This document shows positions 1 to 13,488 of a DNA stretch of 64,000 nucleotides, piece after piece; the stretch's first letter is position 1; each line of letters begins with the position of its first letter. The notes under the pieces were generated by a model that searched no databases, was not told the DNA's origin, and worked only from the letters and a program-made list of their open reading frames with translations. The translations under genes were made by a program, and so were the position numbers. Origin of the DNA: Bryopsis sp. KO-2023 (taxonomy: Eukaryota > Chlorophyta > Ulvophyceae > Bryopsidales > Bryopsidaceae); assembly GCA_030272585.1 (NCBI GenBank), contig BSYQ01000009.1, forward strand, positions 2,852,001-2,916,000, read 5' to 3'.

Positions 1-3000
1 ATATCTACAGCCACTCTTCACCACCCACCATTTCCTCACGCAGGTCTTCCATTTTTCGATCCAACACCGTGTTAAAAACCTGAGACGACTTCATCTGATG
101 CAATATTTCGTTGTGGACTCGTTCCTTTTTGATCACTTGTTGGTTTGATTCGGAAATTATTTTTTCCAGGAGTTCTATCTTTGAATGATTCTCCCCAATG
201 TGCCCCCTCAGTTCGTGGTTATCCTGTGCCACGACACAACAAAAGTTATTGGAAGAATTCCAGCGAACGCTGTATGAAAATGGCAGCGCCCATTTTCCTT
301 TCTATTCACAAATTCAAGGAAGCAGAGAATAAAGCATTGAGAGATCTCGTTGTTTTGATCTTTGGTTTTTGGTGTTGTTTTTCGATCGACTGTTTATAGA
401 GGACCAACCTGTGTGAGTTTGTCGTATAACTCCTCAAGAGCCTCGTATTCTCTAGTTTTCTTTGCTAGAGCCATCCTTGCTGTTTGCCGTTCGGCCCATA
501 ACTCCATGTTTTTTTCCTCTTGCTCTTCGGCGACGACCTTTGCACCAGCTTCAACCCTATCCAGCTCCTCCTCATTCAAATCCGCCTCCACCCCCAATTC
601 TTCCTTCATTAAATGTTTCATACGAGCGATATCTGGCCAAGTCCAAAAATCCAGGATCGTCAGTAAAATACCAAACACAGGGAAGACCCTTGGTCTAGCT
701 GCAATGATTAGATTTCAAAACGTGGAGAGTATGTTTGTTGCATACTTTTCTTGATATCATACCGTTTTCAGCAGACGATACTTTTTCGTGCGCCGCCGTC
801 TCGGTTGCTCTGATCGATTCGTCATGCCTAAGCCTGGCCATTTGCGCCTCTCTGTCTATTTCAGCAAGCCGCCGTGCAAACTTCTCCTTTATTCTTTGCA
901 CTTCATCCTCGGCATGGTTCGTTCTGTCTATTTCTCTTGCAACTTTTTTGTACACCCAGTCGTCCTTGTCGTCTAGTTGTGACTTGAATTCTGCTCGAGC
1001 TTTGAACATTTCCTTCCGCGTCTCTGATACCTGCAGCGCAAGGAAGAACGTTGGGAATTGCAAAAACTGTACTTAGTATCTGACAAGCTGTCTCAAAATC
1101 GAGCCAGCCTCTCATGCAATGTCGACAAACCACGAAACACAAAGCAGAAGTATCCCTTTCTACAGTTGGCCTAAATAAATTTCCCCGAAGAAGATCAAGG
1201 AGTATTAGTTGATGAAGTCTCCAAGCAAATGATTCCACCTGCATTGTGCACTTCTCCTGCGCCTCTTCAAGTTTCAGCTTCAGGGCCTCGTTCTCATGCT
1301 CGAGCTCTCTCACTTGAGCGATCATTTGCGCCTTCACCTTGTTGGTCGTTTCTCTCATACGGTACGCCATTTCGTGTGCAGACCTGACAGCCGTTTCCTT
1401 AAAATGATCCAGCCTCTCTTGGAGCTTTTGATGTTGCAGCTTTTGTAGAATCACCACGTCAGATTGCTGATGCAGCTGGAGAAACCAAAAATGGATCCAT
1501 TAGACATCCCTTTTGGAACAACGGCTCAGAATGTCATTCGATGTTTGTTTGTTTGCTTGCTTCAGAAAATTGGGAGGTGTTGAAAACTGACCTTGCACAA
1601 CAATTCTGACTTCAAGGTTATCATTGCAGCAGTGACGAATTCGCAGTATTTGGGTGCTGGTGCTGGGGACCGGATATTCAAGGTGTCGAGAGCTCTGTCA
1701 TCATCCGAGTTCTTCTGTTTGTTCAAATGCCAAGGAACTATCACGTGCATCATCCAGCATCCGGTGCTGTCCGTTGAAAACAGAAACTTCCCTACAGACA
1801 TCAGGGAGATTTTAATACCTTGCCCCACACTCCCCCCAAAAAAATCATACTGGATTATTTTTGGAGGAGGCACCAGTGCTATGTCCTGTTTAATTCCCTA
1901 CCTACCTGAGTGGTGGGTTTTTACGTTTGTGACGACACCCTTATGGAGCTTGTATTCTTGGCAAACGTTTCCAACTGGAGGGTAAGGCATCACTCTAATC
2001 ATGCCAAACTCCAGGGAACCAAACATGGCGGAGTATGGAACAGAGAGCGCAGACGTCGATGGTGGAGGAAGCAAGTCACGGCAGGACTCAGTTTGCAGGC
2101 GCAGATCATCCACGACTGAGGCAACGAATCGTTTGTTAGTTAAATCAGGGTTAGGCTGAACAAACGTACAGACACCAAGTGCTTGGGAAGAGAGCTGTGA
2201 TTACCATTGATTGAGATAGGGTTCACATCGGCGTCTCCTATCGAGGGTTCGGAATTCAGCATCGAGGCCTGAGCAAACAAACAAACAATACAAACAATGA
2301 ATCGTAAGAAAATATTTCTATGCAAATTTGAAGACGTGCTTTGGTGGCAGAGAAGCGAATCGAATGTGATCACCTGTGATGGCAACACGGACATTGCCGC
2401 CGACACCATTCCCGACCTCTGAAATCGCTTGGGGACCTCCGATTCTCGTCGTGGAGATGTGCCCTGGGCCAGAAGAGGTGTTTCGGGCCGTAAATTTTCG
2501 CTCATCCCAGTCATTAACGTACCTCAGAGACGAAGAGAAGCAAACTCGGAAGCTATACCAGGGAGTGACTGATATATGGACACAGAAAGAATGTTGCAAA
2601 AGAAATGGGAGGTCTTCGATCTCACCATCCAGATTCACTGTCCTGCGATTTGTTTTGTACAACCTCATCGTGCCTTCCACATCCCCGACTACCAACTGGT
2701 CGTGATGTGGGCTGCAGATGACCGTGCCATGATTGAATGACTTTGTACAATCGGCCTCCACCCTTCAACAAAATGTCGACTGATCGGATTAAGAACGCAC
2801 CGAATTTGCCTGACCTTTGGCGGCCGTCAACAGATTCACAATGAATCGTAGCGATATACGAAAAAAAAAAGACTTGGTACCTTTGAAACCCATCCATATG
2901 CCAAGTGTATATTGCTTGATTGGAAACAGATGTGAGAAACATGCCATCCCTGCTCCAAGTTATGTCCATCACAGGATGGAAGTGACCCTGGAGGGAGGAT

Positions 3001-5312
3001 GCGTGCGAATAGTATATGGTTTCGTAGATGTGGATCTCCCTGCCGCCAGCCTCGACGAGTGCGACGAGATGGCCCGTGGGGCTGAAGCTTATTATGTTGC
3101 ACTTGTCAACTGCGATCTCACTGTACGCATGCACAACGAATCGGTTTGAGGAAAAGATGGGTACCTGATTCGAGAGCATGTGTGCTGATCACCTCGACTT
3201 GCGAAAACTGTGGCGGCGCTTACCCTGTCGACAGCAGGAGGCCATCCACGATGTTGTACGTTCCAACCTTATTGTGGTATCCAACCAGCAATTCATATCC
3301 GGAAGGGTGGATTCCAACGCATTGGGGAACGTCAGTGGTTTGGTGACATACTTCGCAACGAATAGGGTTGAAGTGCCAGACCCGAACGCTCAAATCTCTT
3401 GATGCAGTCACGACGACATCTCGCTTCACGGCGATATCCAATGACTGGATGTGGTCCCTATGAAATCCTGGGAGACACAGCGACCAAGCGTCGCGCTGAC
3501 GTTCGAGGTCGAAGGCTGCACTCTGAAGAAAAACGAAAAAAGGTGATGCGCTACATCAATGATCCGTCCTGTTTCTGCACGGAACAGGATTTTGTACACG
3601 ACCTTGAAGGCAATGAATCGATACGAGCTATTTGGAGTGAATGACACGTGTTTTCAGTTTATTCTCCAAAACATATCCTCCTACCTACCTTTACAAGCTG
3701 GAAGTCTATTGCATATACGTTGTCGCCTTCCACATAGACTGCGATTTTCTCCTGTTGCTGACTGATGGAAAGATTTTTGATGTGGGTGATGGACGTGGTA
3801 CTTGCATTGTCGGGAACTTTCAGCTGATGACTGAGAACTGCAGCGGTAAATGTTGTCTTATCAGTTTCGGATTCAACTTAATTTGCTCTGGATATAACAG
3901 TTTCCTTGGACAAGAAAGCACAAGATAGTCTTTTTTGTCTTATGCGAGACAAGTGGTATTTTTCTTCCCCAAAAGAACTTTCGTTGTTGAGCTGTTCACC
4001 ATAGTCACTGGAGCTCTCCAGCTTGTCGTAGACATAAACGTTTCCTCCTTGGGAAGCCACCTGAAACATATTCTTGTTGTGATTTCACCAGCAAAGCAAA
4101 GAACAGCAGTGGTTACCAACAACGAGCTACTGAAGGCTGGAAACCGTCAGTCCCTACCACGAAGCCTTCACCAGATGTTGTGATAATCCTTTGGGCGGGC
4201 CGCTGCAGTTGTATCGTGAACAGAAGTTTGTTCCTCTCCACGAAGAGAACGAACGAATCCACAGTGGTGACAAGAACCTTAGCCTGGTGAGGCATCCAGC
4301 AATGGTCCAAAAAGTGCCGCTCGTTCTGAAACACGGCAATCAGACCCCAACAAAACGACACTTATGTTTGCAGCCCCTCTCAGGGCATGGCTAACTTAAT
4401 CACATTAATATTGCAATATTGCAGAAATAAATAAATCGTAGCAGACTTCTAGCACTAGAATTTCGACTTGAAAATATCTTACCAGAATTTTGCCAGTTGC
4501 CCTGTCGTGCACTCCATCAATCACGCATTTCCTCAAGCTAGATGAGGATGTTCTCCACAGCATGATATCGTTCTGGGTCATAGTAAAGACGTTGCTGGGA
4601 TTTGTTGGGTCCACGGAAACTTTGATCATGTCCCCGCTGCATCGAAACGAACAAAACACGTAAGGAGCATGTTCTTTCCTTTTCTGTGATGAACATCAGC
4701 TGACCGTGTTTTGCCTGGTCGAATGCCACCACATTGCATACCTGACAGTGCCCGAGCAAACTTCTTTCCCTTCTCTCCAGTTCCAGTACTGCACTGCGCC
4801 GTTCACCCCCGATCCAGCCAGAACAAACTGCAAGACGAGTGCCAAATCCCCTTCTACAGTGTCCAGATGTTTCGTGAAAACCACACCATGAGTTTGGGTT
4901 GCAACGTACCTGGCTGTCTCCTGAGAAGCAGCACGAGTTGAATTTTCCCACTGCCTTTGTTGTCAGAGTCGCTAATCGCTCCAGGGTCGAGGCATTGAAC
5001 ACTGTGACCTGTGGGCTGCCCGACAACTCTTCTCCAGCGGCGATCAGCTTTCGATCGTTGGATACCGCCAAGCAGGTGACTCCTCTGACGTGAGGATCGG
5101 GCTGTGCAACTTTCATGGGGGCCTGCCTACTTTGGCTGAATCGCAGAACGAGGAGAGCTGGTCAGGAGATCTCCAATCGAACTTGGCCCAGTTCCAACTT
5201 TGAGCCCCACACAAACCTGTAGCTGGCGACGCATCTTCCCATGGCATAGCAGACACAGTCCCCCGCCGTGAACGAAGCGCAATTTTGAACATCGTGCAAG
5301 CCAACCGCTAAT
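1..5312 (-). CDS. CFAP57: CFAP57 (WDR65)-like cilia protein, 5' start and possibly 3' end unresolved
   Basis: Many-exon gene read right to left. The N-terminal two thirds are WD40-type blades. The exon at 5217-5312 (with NCASFTAGDCVCYAMG) joins in phase to 4910-5126 (VRGVTCLAVSNDRKLIAAGE), then to 4742-4827 (GAVQYWNW). Further blades lie near 4400-4650, 4110-4360, 3880-4070, 3220-3440 (VVVTASRDLSVRVWHF), 2840-3180 and 1900-2110 (GMIRVMPYPPVG). Their order matches CFAP57, including the blade with IRxMxYP. From about 1460 down to 5 the exons encode long charged coiled coil, as in the CFAP57 tail. CFAP57 is a component of inner-arm dynein assembly in motile cilia, so the cell should have a flagellum. 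An in-frame stop sits at 5-7, but a GTGGTG donor lies a few codons earlier, so the gene may continue beyond the window. The first exon with the start codon was not found. Confidence 0.85.
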
Positions 5313-7396
5313 CTGAGGGAGAAAGCAGCAACATGAGTGTGTGGCAGGAGTGTGCACAATACTGCTTATTGCATTGTGGAAAAATGGGGCCAGGGTGGGA
5401 CCTTGAGTTTTCATTGTTTACCCAATTGGGCACTGATTGGTGAACAGGTGCGCTGAAATCTGACCCTAACTGGATCTTTCTTTTGCAGCTGTGAATGTGT
5501 GGAGAATTTCAGAATCGAATGCGTGAGAGTGCTGTTTTGGGACCCTTATTTAAAACTAATACACGATTCTATGTAAGTCCAGGGATTGGGGGGGATATAT
5601 ATATATCTTATGTAGCTCTTTGCATGGTTATCAACATACTGCCATTAGTTTTCTGAGGAGCAATTTGGCTCGGGTGACTTGGGGCCAACTACTTAAAACA
5701 GTGAAGTCCAAAGTGACAATATCCTCATAACAAGAAGAAAATCGGATCTTTCTCCTCTGCAAGCTCACAAACACAAGCTTCTGGCTGGCTATTTAAACAA
5801 CATACAAACAAACAAAAACCGTCCTTTGATCGTCACAATTGTGGCAATGCTTACACGGGGATTATCCTGGGAAGCTTTTGTTCCAAATCGATCTCGTTGG
5901 TTCCGTTTCTCATTGTTTTCTGAAGCCTTCTGCCGGTCAATTCGGTCAGCAAAGAAAGTCACCAAACCACTAAACAAGTACTGCCTCCAGCAGAGGAAAT
6001 AGCTATTGAAGCTTGACCGAGTTATCCAACGGAAACTTTGGTTTTTGAAACTTCTTCTGTTTCGTTTAGACTCCATATGCGTTCAGGTTCTTGCGACAGT
6101 CCTTCTCCGCGACTATCTTCTCCTGTTGGTGCTGGTGCACTGTTTTGTTTGTTGCGACGGGCTCCTGAACGAACGAAGGGTGTAACACTTGGCGTGCGTT
6201 TCGCTATGATACGTTATGCCAGGAAGTTGACCCCTGTGGCAACCGAAACCTCTGGTTTGACCCAACAGCAAAGGTCACAACACGATGGCGAGTTACAGTT
6301 ACGCAGTCCAGTGTATCTGCTGATTTCGTGTGTGGTGTTAGTGGACTGATACAGGATCAACAGGTCCACAAACGATGGTAGTGTCCAATTGGCGTTGCCA
6401 ATTGGCAGAGTGACCTATTACAGCTGAGGTCAACCACGCATGGGTTGACTTTATCTAGCCATATCTCCCCTCTCCACTCCGAGTGCGGAACGGGTAAGGT
6501 CAGGGCTCGAGGGAGTATTGATGAAGTCAGCACACTTGAAAACAAGCCAGCTTGGAGGGGGGAGTTGGTGAATGATGATCTCAGTGTGGAGGCACAATGA
6601 CTTTCATTCGCCCCAGCCAAAAGGCAATGAGCTGTTATTCCAAGAGACGACGAGAACACGGCGCTCCTACTTGTCTGGAATATGTTCGAACTATATCATA
6701 GAATACGAACTCGTTCGAAAGTTAAGCAGCCGAACGGGTCCAATTCCACAATGACCCTTCTGGGCGTACAACTTTTTCTGCGAGCAACGGAAGGAATATT
6801 CAGCTGAGAGCGTCAAGGAACCGAACATAAAACACACGAAACCTTTTTTTTTCTGCTTCTTAGAGTCGTACCACAGCAGCATAAGTCAAAATTGATATCT
6901 TCTTACAACGTTCACAACAAAATTAAAACACAGTGGAAAACAAAACTTGGTCCCTGTCCACTAGCAAACAATAAAAACTTGAAAAACAAATTGAACTCTA
7001 TCAAAACAAATTGATCCTTCAAATTCTGAAGGCTACCTGGTTGCACAAATTGATACAAAAAAAAGGAAAAGCATACTTCCACGACATTCAAAACAAAAAT
7101 ACCGTTCAGGGTTACCCCCAAACGCTCACTTCAATTGTCAGTTCTTCCATTTAAAAAAAATTGCACGAAAACTTCCAAATTTCTTTCTTTTTTTTTCCCT
7201 CAAAAAACTTTTTCATGTCTGAACAAAAACATTACGTCAATTCATTTGTTGTCTTTCTCTTCTCTATGTTTCTCCGAACAGGTTTTTCTCTGGCTAAAAT
7301 ACACCCAGTCAAAGTGCACTTTGCGGGGATGTTCTGCATTTCCAAAATTCCCCCCCCCCCCCCCTCCCGCCCAGCCCCCTGTTCTTTCTGGTGACT
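5313..7396. other. Intergenic stretch between CFAP57 and kinase 1
   Basis: About 2 kb with no supported gene. It must hold the CFAP57 promoter and first exon on the minus strand and the 3' end of kinase 1. Short open frames occur near 6.04-6.35 kb and 6.36-6.66 kb but show no recognisable domain. The stretch 6900-7240 is AT-rich, and a run of about 15 C lies near 7350. Confidence 0.5.
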
Positions 7397-8684
7397 CTAC
7401 ACGCTGCTTGTCAAAATCTGTAACCCATCCCTGGCAGAAGCCCTTTGACTGGGGTCAACCGACAGCATATTTTTGACAAGATCCACCAGCACCAATCTGG
7501 ACCCACATCCTCGTTCCAATTCCCCGAAATCTCGATTTGCCAACAGGGTTTTTCTGAGGATCTCTGTCTGTTCCCTCATCCCTTTTTCTTCCTCCTCACT
7601 CCAAAAAGGCATGCTGCCAGTGACCAGCTTGTGTATCGTAGTGCCGCAAGCCCACAGGTCCACCGGAAAGGAGTACTTTCGGCCAAAGACCTCCGGGGAC
7701 CAATGGGTTGGCGTCCCTAATAGCTCCGAGCAAGCCCCCAATCCTACAGAAAAGAGAAATCCACCATACATTTGCTGTCTCCAATCATTTGTGTAGTGTC
7801 ATGTGGACAAAATGCCCATCACAAAATCGAAAGAATGAAAAAACAACGGATTTTTGAGGTGTAATGAACACTTGGAGCAAATCATGGCACTGACCGACGA
7901 CCCGAGCAGTCCCCATGTCGACAAGCTTCAGCCAGCCAGGTTGCAATCCTGCTGGGTCTGACTGGAGCTGACACCGAGCAGCAGGGGTATCGATCAAGAA
8001 ATTGGCGGCCTTGACGTCCGCATGGCAGATTCGGTTCACGTGGCAGTGCTCGATCGCTCTCAACACCTCCGTGGCGACTGCCCACGCTTGATCGGCGCTG
8101 AGAGGGCCACAAGACTGCGCAGTCGACTAACAAAGCGTCACAAAGCGTCACATGCATGTGATTTTGCATGTCATCTTGATTACCACATAAGATTCTCTAT
8201 CTACCTCCACGAACTCCTCCAGGTTCCCTCCTCCACAGAAGTCCATCACCAAACGCGAGGTCTTGGTGCTGTTATCCTCCGACATCTCTTCAGCGAAGTC
8301 CATCAACTGCACCACGGCTGGCGAGTCTCCAAGCGCTGATAGAATCGTCGCCTCGTTTCTCCCTGCTCTGGATTTCCTACCCGTGACCACTTCCTTCACA
8401 GCCAACCAATTTCCAGACACCCTGTCCTGCGCACGGAATACCGTTCCGTACGCGCCACTTCCAATTTGGTCGCACAGTTCGTATTTTTCCGCGAAGGACA
8501 CTCGTTCGACGAAGCACACAGTGGCATTCTTCGTGCAAGGATATCTTGTCAACCCTTTTCTTCCCCGTGGCTTCAACCGCCCGCCAGTTCTGTCAGCCGT
8601 CCCCAAGCGCTCTATCTTTCGTGGCTGAAACGCTAAACCACCGGCGCCAGAGGCATTTTTTAGGTTCAGCATTGGATTTCCCAT
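7397..8684 (-). CDS. Small serine/threonine-type protein kinase (kinase 1), non-RD
   Basis: Three exons (8205-8684, 7895-8114, 7397-7743) close in phase to 348 residues, almost all kinase domain after a basic leader of about 65 residues. Visible motifs in order: glycine loop IGSGAYGTV, lysine in WLAVKEV, hinge MDFCGGGNLEEF, catalytic loop ICHADVKAANFL, DMG in place of DFG, activation-segment end GTPTHWSPE (SPE in place of APE), then DLWACGTTIHKLVTGSMPFW and a final SVDPSQRASA. The catalytic Asp, metal-binding Asp and ATP Lys are all present, so activity is plausible. The Arg before the catalytic Asp is Ala, which makes it a non-RD kinase. Substrate and subfamily are unknown. It shares a 455-bp upstream region with the MOT2 transporter on the other strand. 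Confidence 0.87.
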
Positions 8685-9139
8685 CGTCTCCTGGCAATTT
8701 CAAACGCCCTTTCTTCGTCACCTCGATACAGGGTCACAGGGGGGGAAGCAAGCTCATTCAGAAAAAGGTTCTGTCCACCATAATTGGTGCCCGGTGAAGG
8801 CAAGCAGCAAAAGAAACGAAAACCAAGCGGGTCCCGCCGTTTCTTTGAGGGTTTCTGTCCCAACCACTACCCAACCACACACACGCGGCGCAACATTTCG
8901 TTCTTATCTAAGATTTAGTATGAAAAGCTCGCACGTGCTTATGCACGTTTTTGTCTTTTTTTGATGTGGTGGATTTGTTGGACAGAAACGCAGTGCCAAT
9001 GTCGCTGTCACCCTCACCCAGTACCTGTCATTCACATCGTCCACACTTCGGTGTTTATGTTTTGCAGGTTGGTCCCCACTTCGCTCGTCGAGATACCCAC
9101 AGCGCGTTCGCTAGGGTGTCTGAGTGAGGTTTTTGCGCA
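8685..9139. promoter_or_regulatory. Divergent intergenic region between kinase 1 and MOT2
   Basis: The 455 bases separate two start codons pointing away from each other and must carry both promoters. I see no clear TATA box or other motif. Confidence 0.4.
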
Positions 9140-12100
9140 ATGGAGGTGTTCTACTATCTGACTTTCGGCGCTTTGGCAGCGGCCTGCGCGTTTCTGGAGT
9201 TCAGAAAACCCGCGGAGTCCCTCGTCGGAGCAAAAGATGGCTTTCTTGTGTTTCGAAACGGCTACCTTTTGGTATATTGCCTGATGATGGGTACGTGGTG
9301 TGATTCGTTGGATTCTGGTCGATAACATGCTGTGTTTCGATGCTGGCTTCCAAGGGAAGAACACCCCTGCATAATTCCCGCGCCATCAGAGGGTTCCCCC
9401 CTCTTTTCTGTTTCGAGAAAATGATTTCTTTTTTGTTATTCCTGTTGTGTGTGGCAGCGGGGGATTGGTTGCAAGGGCCCTATGTGTACAGACTTTACCA
9501 GCACTATGGCTATGATGTGGGGGATATTGGAAAGCTTTTTATTGCTGGCTTCGGTGCCTCCTTGGTGTTTGGGACGATCGTGGGTTCGCTTGCTGACAAA
9601 CAGTAAGGTTTGGGCAGCAATAATTTGGTTTGTTTTCTTTTGAGGAAAAAATAATAATTAAATAATTAATTCACAATAATTAATAGTCAGTCTCACATAT
9701 TCAAACCTTAGTCAGTGTAAATTCGTATTCAATGGAAAAAAAAAGTTGCCTTATATGGATGCCTTTTTCGTCGTTCCGATATTTTTTGGCATGTGTATGA
9801 AACCCGCCAACCTTTTATTTTGCTCATCCTTGTTTTTTTTTTCCGGCCCCCCCTTGAAGTGGACGAAAGAGCGCCGCCTTGACCTACTGTCTGACGTACA
9901 TCCTGAGCTGCGTAACCAAACACTGGAGCAATTACAGCGTCCTCATGGTGGGCCGAGTTTTCGGAGGCATCGCCACCTCCCTGCTGTTTTCGGCCTTCGA
10001 ATCGTGGCTGGTTGCGGAGCACTTCAAGCGAGGTTTCGCTGAATCTCTGCTGGGTCAAACCTTTTCCAAGGCGGTTTTGCTCGGGAACGGATTGGTGGCG
10101 ATCCTCTCGGGGCTGTTGGGGAATTTGCTGGTGGAGCCCCTGGCGTTGGGCCCGGTGGCCCCATTCGATGCGGCGCTGGTGTTGCTGTTCATTGGGGGGG
10201 TGGTCATTGCGTGGCTTTGGACCGAGAATTATGGGGATTCCAGTGAACAGAAATCGCTGATGGAGCAATTCGGTCAAGCATGGGAGGCGCTCAAATCGGG
10301 TGGGTGGTCGTGGTATTTTTTTGCACAATGATTTTTTTTTGGGGGAAAAAGTGTTGCTTTGCAACCTCATCAGCATCGATTGAAGTATCCACACACCCCC
10401 CCAAAAAAAAAAATGAAAAAATAAAAGGTCCCGCCCATCAAAAACTAAGAAATATGTAATGCACTCTTGTTGTTTTCATTGCAAGGGAATTCAAAAAGCT
10501 TCTTTTTTTTGGGGGGGGGGGAAGAAACCAAAACAAGGGATGGATTGCTTATCAAGCCCTCTTCAATTCTTCTTCTTTTTTTTTTCCTTAAAAGCACATA
10601 ACCTCAAAATGATGATGATGATGTGTGTGTGTGCGCGCTTGTGCCTTTTCCAGATCCCAAAATCGCATTATTGGGTGCCATGCAATCTCTATTCGAGGGC
10701 TCCATGTACACGTTTGTGTTTCTATGGACCCCCGCTTTGGGCCCCCATGGGGTGCACATCCCTCATGGGTTCATTTTTGCATGTTTCATGGTGGCTTCCA
10801 TGATCGGCAGCGCTCTGGCCGGTTCCTTTTTGGACAAGGGCCTCAGACCGGAGTCTTACATGAAAGCTGTCTTTGGGGTGGCGGCTGCTTCTCTGGCTGT
10901 TCCCGTTCTGGTTCACGTGGGTGGGGGGAGCGATGGGGAGGGGTCTCATGGTGGGTGAATATATATAGGGGGCTGAATCACCTCGTTATGGACGGCCTTC
11001 GTTGGGCAAGTTTGCCTAACGTAAATTAAACATTCTTTCATTCAGACAGACATATATATATACTTGCTTGGATTGAAATTGAATTGAAACTTGTTTACAT
11101 GGTGTCAAAATGCCGAGTGCTGTTTTTGCTCGGATATATAAGTTTCTTTTGGGGGGGGGGGGGGGGGGAGAGAAGGATTGCTTCTGGTGGGAAATGAAAA
11201 GGACGTACTGTCGAGAAATTCATTGTGGTGTGGTGTGGTGTGGTGTGGTTTGGTTTGGTTATGCACCATTTGGTTGGCAGTATTAGTTATTGATCGAGTG
11301 AAGAAAAACTAATCGCTGGAAGTTTCAGTTTCATACAAGTTGATGGAAAATATTATGGGCTCAGCTCCTGTGGCCACCCAGTTCAGTAACTTTTTTTTTT
11401 GTGTGTGTGTTTTTCTTGTTTTTGTTTTTCCAGAGAATGGGACCGGAATGACAGTTGCTGGCAAGATTCAGTTCTTTGCATTCATTGTTTTCGAAGGCAC
11501 CGTGGGGCTGTTTTGGCCTTCCATGATGAAAATGAGGTCGCAATATGTGCCGGAGCACTTGCGCTCCACTCTCATCAATTTCTTCAGAATTCCGCTGAAC
11601 ATTTTCGTTTGCATCGTTTTGTATAATGTAAGAAAGCATGCACAAACTGAAAAGAAAAAAATTATATTCAAAGAGTAGGGGTGTGAAAACAGAAGTTTGG
11701 TTTTGGTGTGTTGAAGAATGAAAGAGCGGTGCCCCCCCTTCCAAAAAATTTCTTGTTTAGTAAAAAAACGTGACTTTTAGTATTGATAGTATTGATAATA
11801 GTTTTATTGTTGAAAATAAAGTTGGATTAGGATCAGATAGCCTCATTTTCCTGAAATAATTGTGTTTCCTTTTTGAAAAGAAAAGAAACAGAAAAAAACA
11901 CTTGAAAAATCAATATAAAAACAAAAATCCAAGCAGAATTTATAATAAAAGAAAAACTTTACTTAGCAACTTGAAGTAAATTGAATCGAATTGAAAAAAA
12001 AAATCAAAATAAAAAATAATTTGTGAGTACAATTTTTGGAATTTCTTCTTTCATCTCAAGCTACAGTCTTGATTCAATTTTTTTTTCCCTGTTTTTTTTT

Positions 12101-12244
12101 TCCCTTTAATTGCAGGTGAGCAAATTTCCTCTGGCTGCTATGTTCGCCGTTTGCAGCGGATTTCTAGTAATCACGATGCTGTGTCAGATCAAAATGGCCA
12201 CCATTACCGATGTGGGCTACATTCCATTGCAACAGAGCGAGTGA
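9140..12244 (+). CDS. MFSD5: MFSD5/MOT2-type major facilitator (molybdate-anion transporter family)
   Basis: Six exons (9140-9290, 9458-9602, 9860-10299, 10654-10950, 11434-11627, 12116-12244) join in phase to 451 residues, matching the 450 or so of MFSD5. Family landmarks: DWLQGPYVYRLYQHYGY after the first helix, LADKHGRKSAALTYCLTY (the MFS loop 2-3 signature with Gly-Arg-Lys), GRVFGGIATSLLFSAFESW, LGPVAPFDAA, LFEGSMYTFVFLWTPALGPH, and FWPSMMKMRSQYVPE near the end. About twelve hydrophobic segments are visible. MOT2 proteins of algae and plants move molybdate, so this should be a membrane transporter for molybdenum supply. The substrate is inferred from family only. Introns 3 and 4 contain T-run/G-run tracts. 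Confidence 0.93.
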
Positions 12245-13488
12245 CACTTTTTTTTCTCTGTTTCTTTCTTTCTTTCTTTCTTTTTCTTTTTTTTTTGCTC
12301 TTGTACGAGCTTTCTCATCAGAAAAGTGAATCAGTCGACAATAGTTGAAAGCTTTAGCTATTTCAGTAGTCGATGATTTTTAATTGTCTCCAGAAATTTA
12401 AGTGTCAATATGTACAAATACATATGTCCCCTTCCCCACCCCCCAAAAAATACAAAAATACAAAAGAAAAATTTACACCGTATAGTTAACAAAGAAAAAG
12501 AAAAAAATATATATTATTGGTAGGGTCTTTCCAAGGATCTTCAATGCATATTAAGAAAAAGTTAAAAGAAAGAGTTGTGGCTTTTTTTTTTATTCTTTTT
12601 ATTTTCTCAGCGGGGAACCTTGGGTATCTCAAACAAACAAGAAAAAAAAAAGGAGGAAATCGACAAAATGAAATGAAAAACAAAAAGGGGGTAGAAAAAG
12701 GGTAGGCCACGAATACAATTCCGAAAAAACAAAACAAAAAAAGAAACACTACAAAAAAAATGGCCTTGCAGGAACAATGATATCAAACAGACAAGTTTGG
12801 GATAGGATGGTTGGGAAATGGAAGATTTTTTTTTTTTTTTTTGGGGGGGGGGGACCTTGTGTCGGATTTTTCTTTTTCCTTTTGTGTGAAGTTGGAATGG
12901 CCTTCATTTGTCAAGATACAAGCTCTCGACTTTCAACTGGGAAAAGGTCTGGATCCACTGGTTTTCATAAATGCATGCTTTCTTCTGTCAAATAATTTGT
13001 TCGGAGGTCGAAAACCACAGAAGCGGAGCCCATCCACTCTGCAACTGAGTGATAGGACCCCATCTGGTAAAGATGTTCCACCTTTCGCCTTTGCACATGG
13101 TGTATTTGAGATTTTTGAGTGCAAGGATGCAACACAACTCAAGCTAGAGTAGGATTTGTTGTGGTCTCCTCTTTCTCAGACAGCATATTTGCATGTAAAT
13201 GTGTGTGTGTTTATTCCACCTTTTTCCCACCTCTTGCCCACACTACTTTGCTTTCAAGAATGGTGGGAGTGCTCCTCTGCAGCGACCCAATACATACAAC
13301 CACCCATCCACCACCAGAGGCTCGATCAGCAGCGAAACGCTCGTGCTCGTGAACTTAAGTTCAGCGTTTTCGCGATACGAATCTGAAAATCGGACTTTTG
13401 CTGATTTGCCTCTGCACGAACCTGCCAGAGATTTTTGCATTTTTGCACCCAGCGCCCCTGAGTCGTCACCTTCTTCCACAGTCCCACC
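12245..13488. other. Intergenic, MOT2 to DUF1995-J
   Basis: Low-complexity AT-rich DNA with a TTTC microsatellite near 12260-12285 and a T-run followed by a G-run near 12825-12852. From 12.88 to 13.15 kb the base composition is more balanced and a 113-codon frame is open on the plus strand, but I recognise nothing in it. The last 250 bases are the presumed promoter of the next gene. Confidence 0.4.

Noticed and set aside
6710-6780. Resemblance to a 5S rRNA: GAACTCGTTCGAAAGTTAAGC, then TGACCCTTCTGGGCG and a T-run
   Set aside because: The spacing between the two blocks is about 6 bases too short, the end helix cannot be drawn, and the rest does not match. Probably chance or a very decayed copy.
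9729-10394. 221-codon minus-strand frame
   Set aside because: It lies antisense across MOT2 exon 3, whose product is clearly recognised, so it is a shadow.
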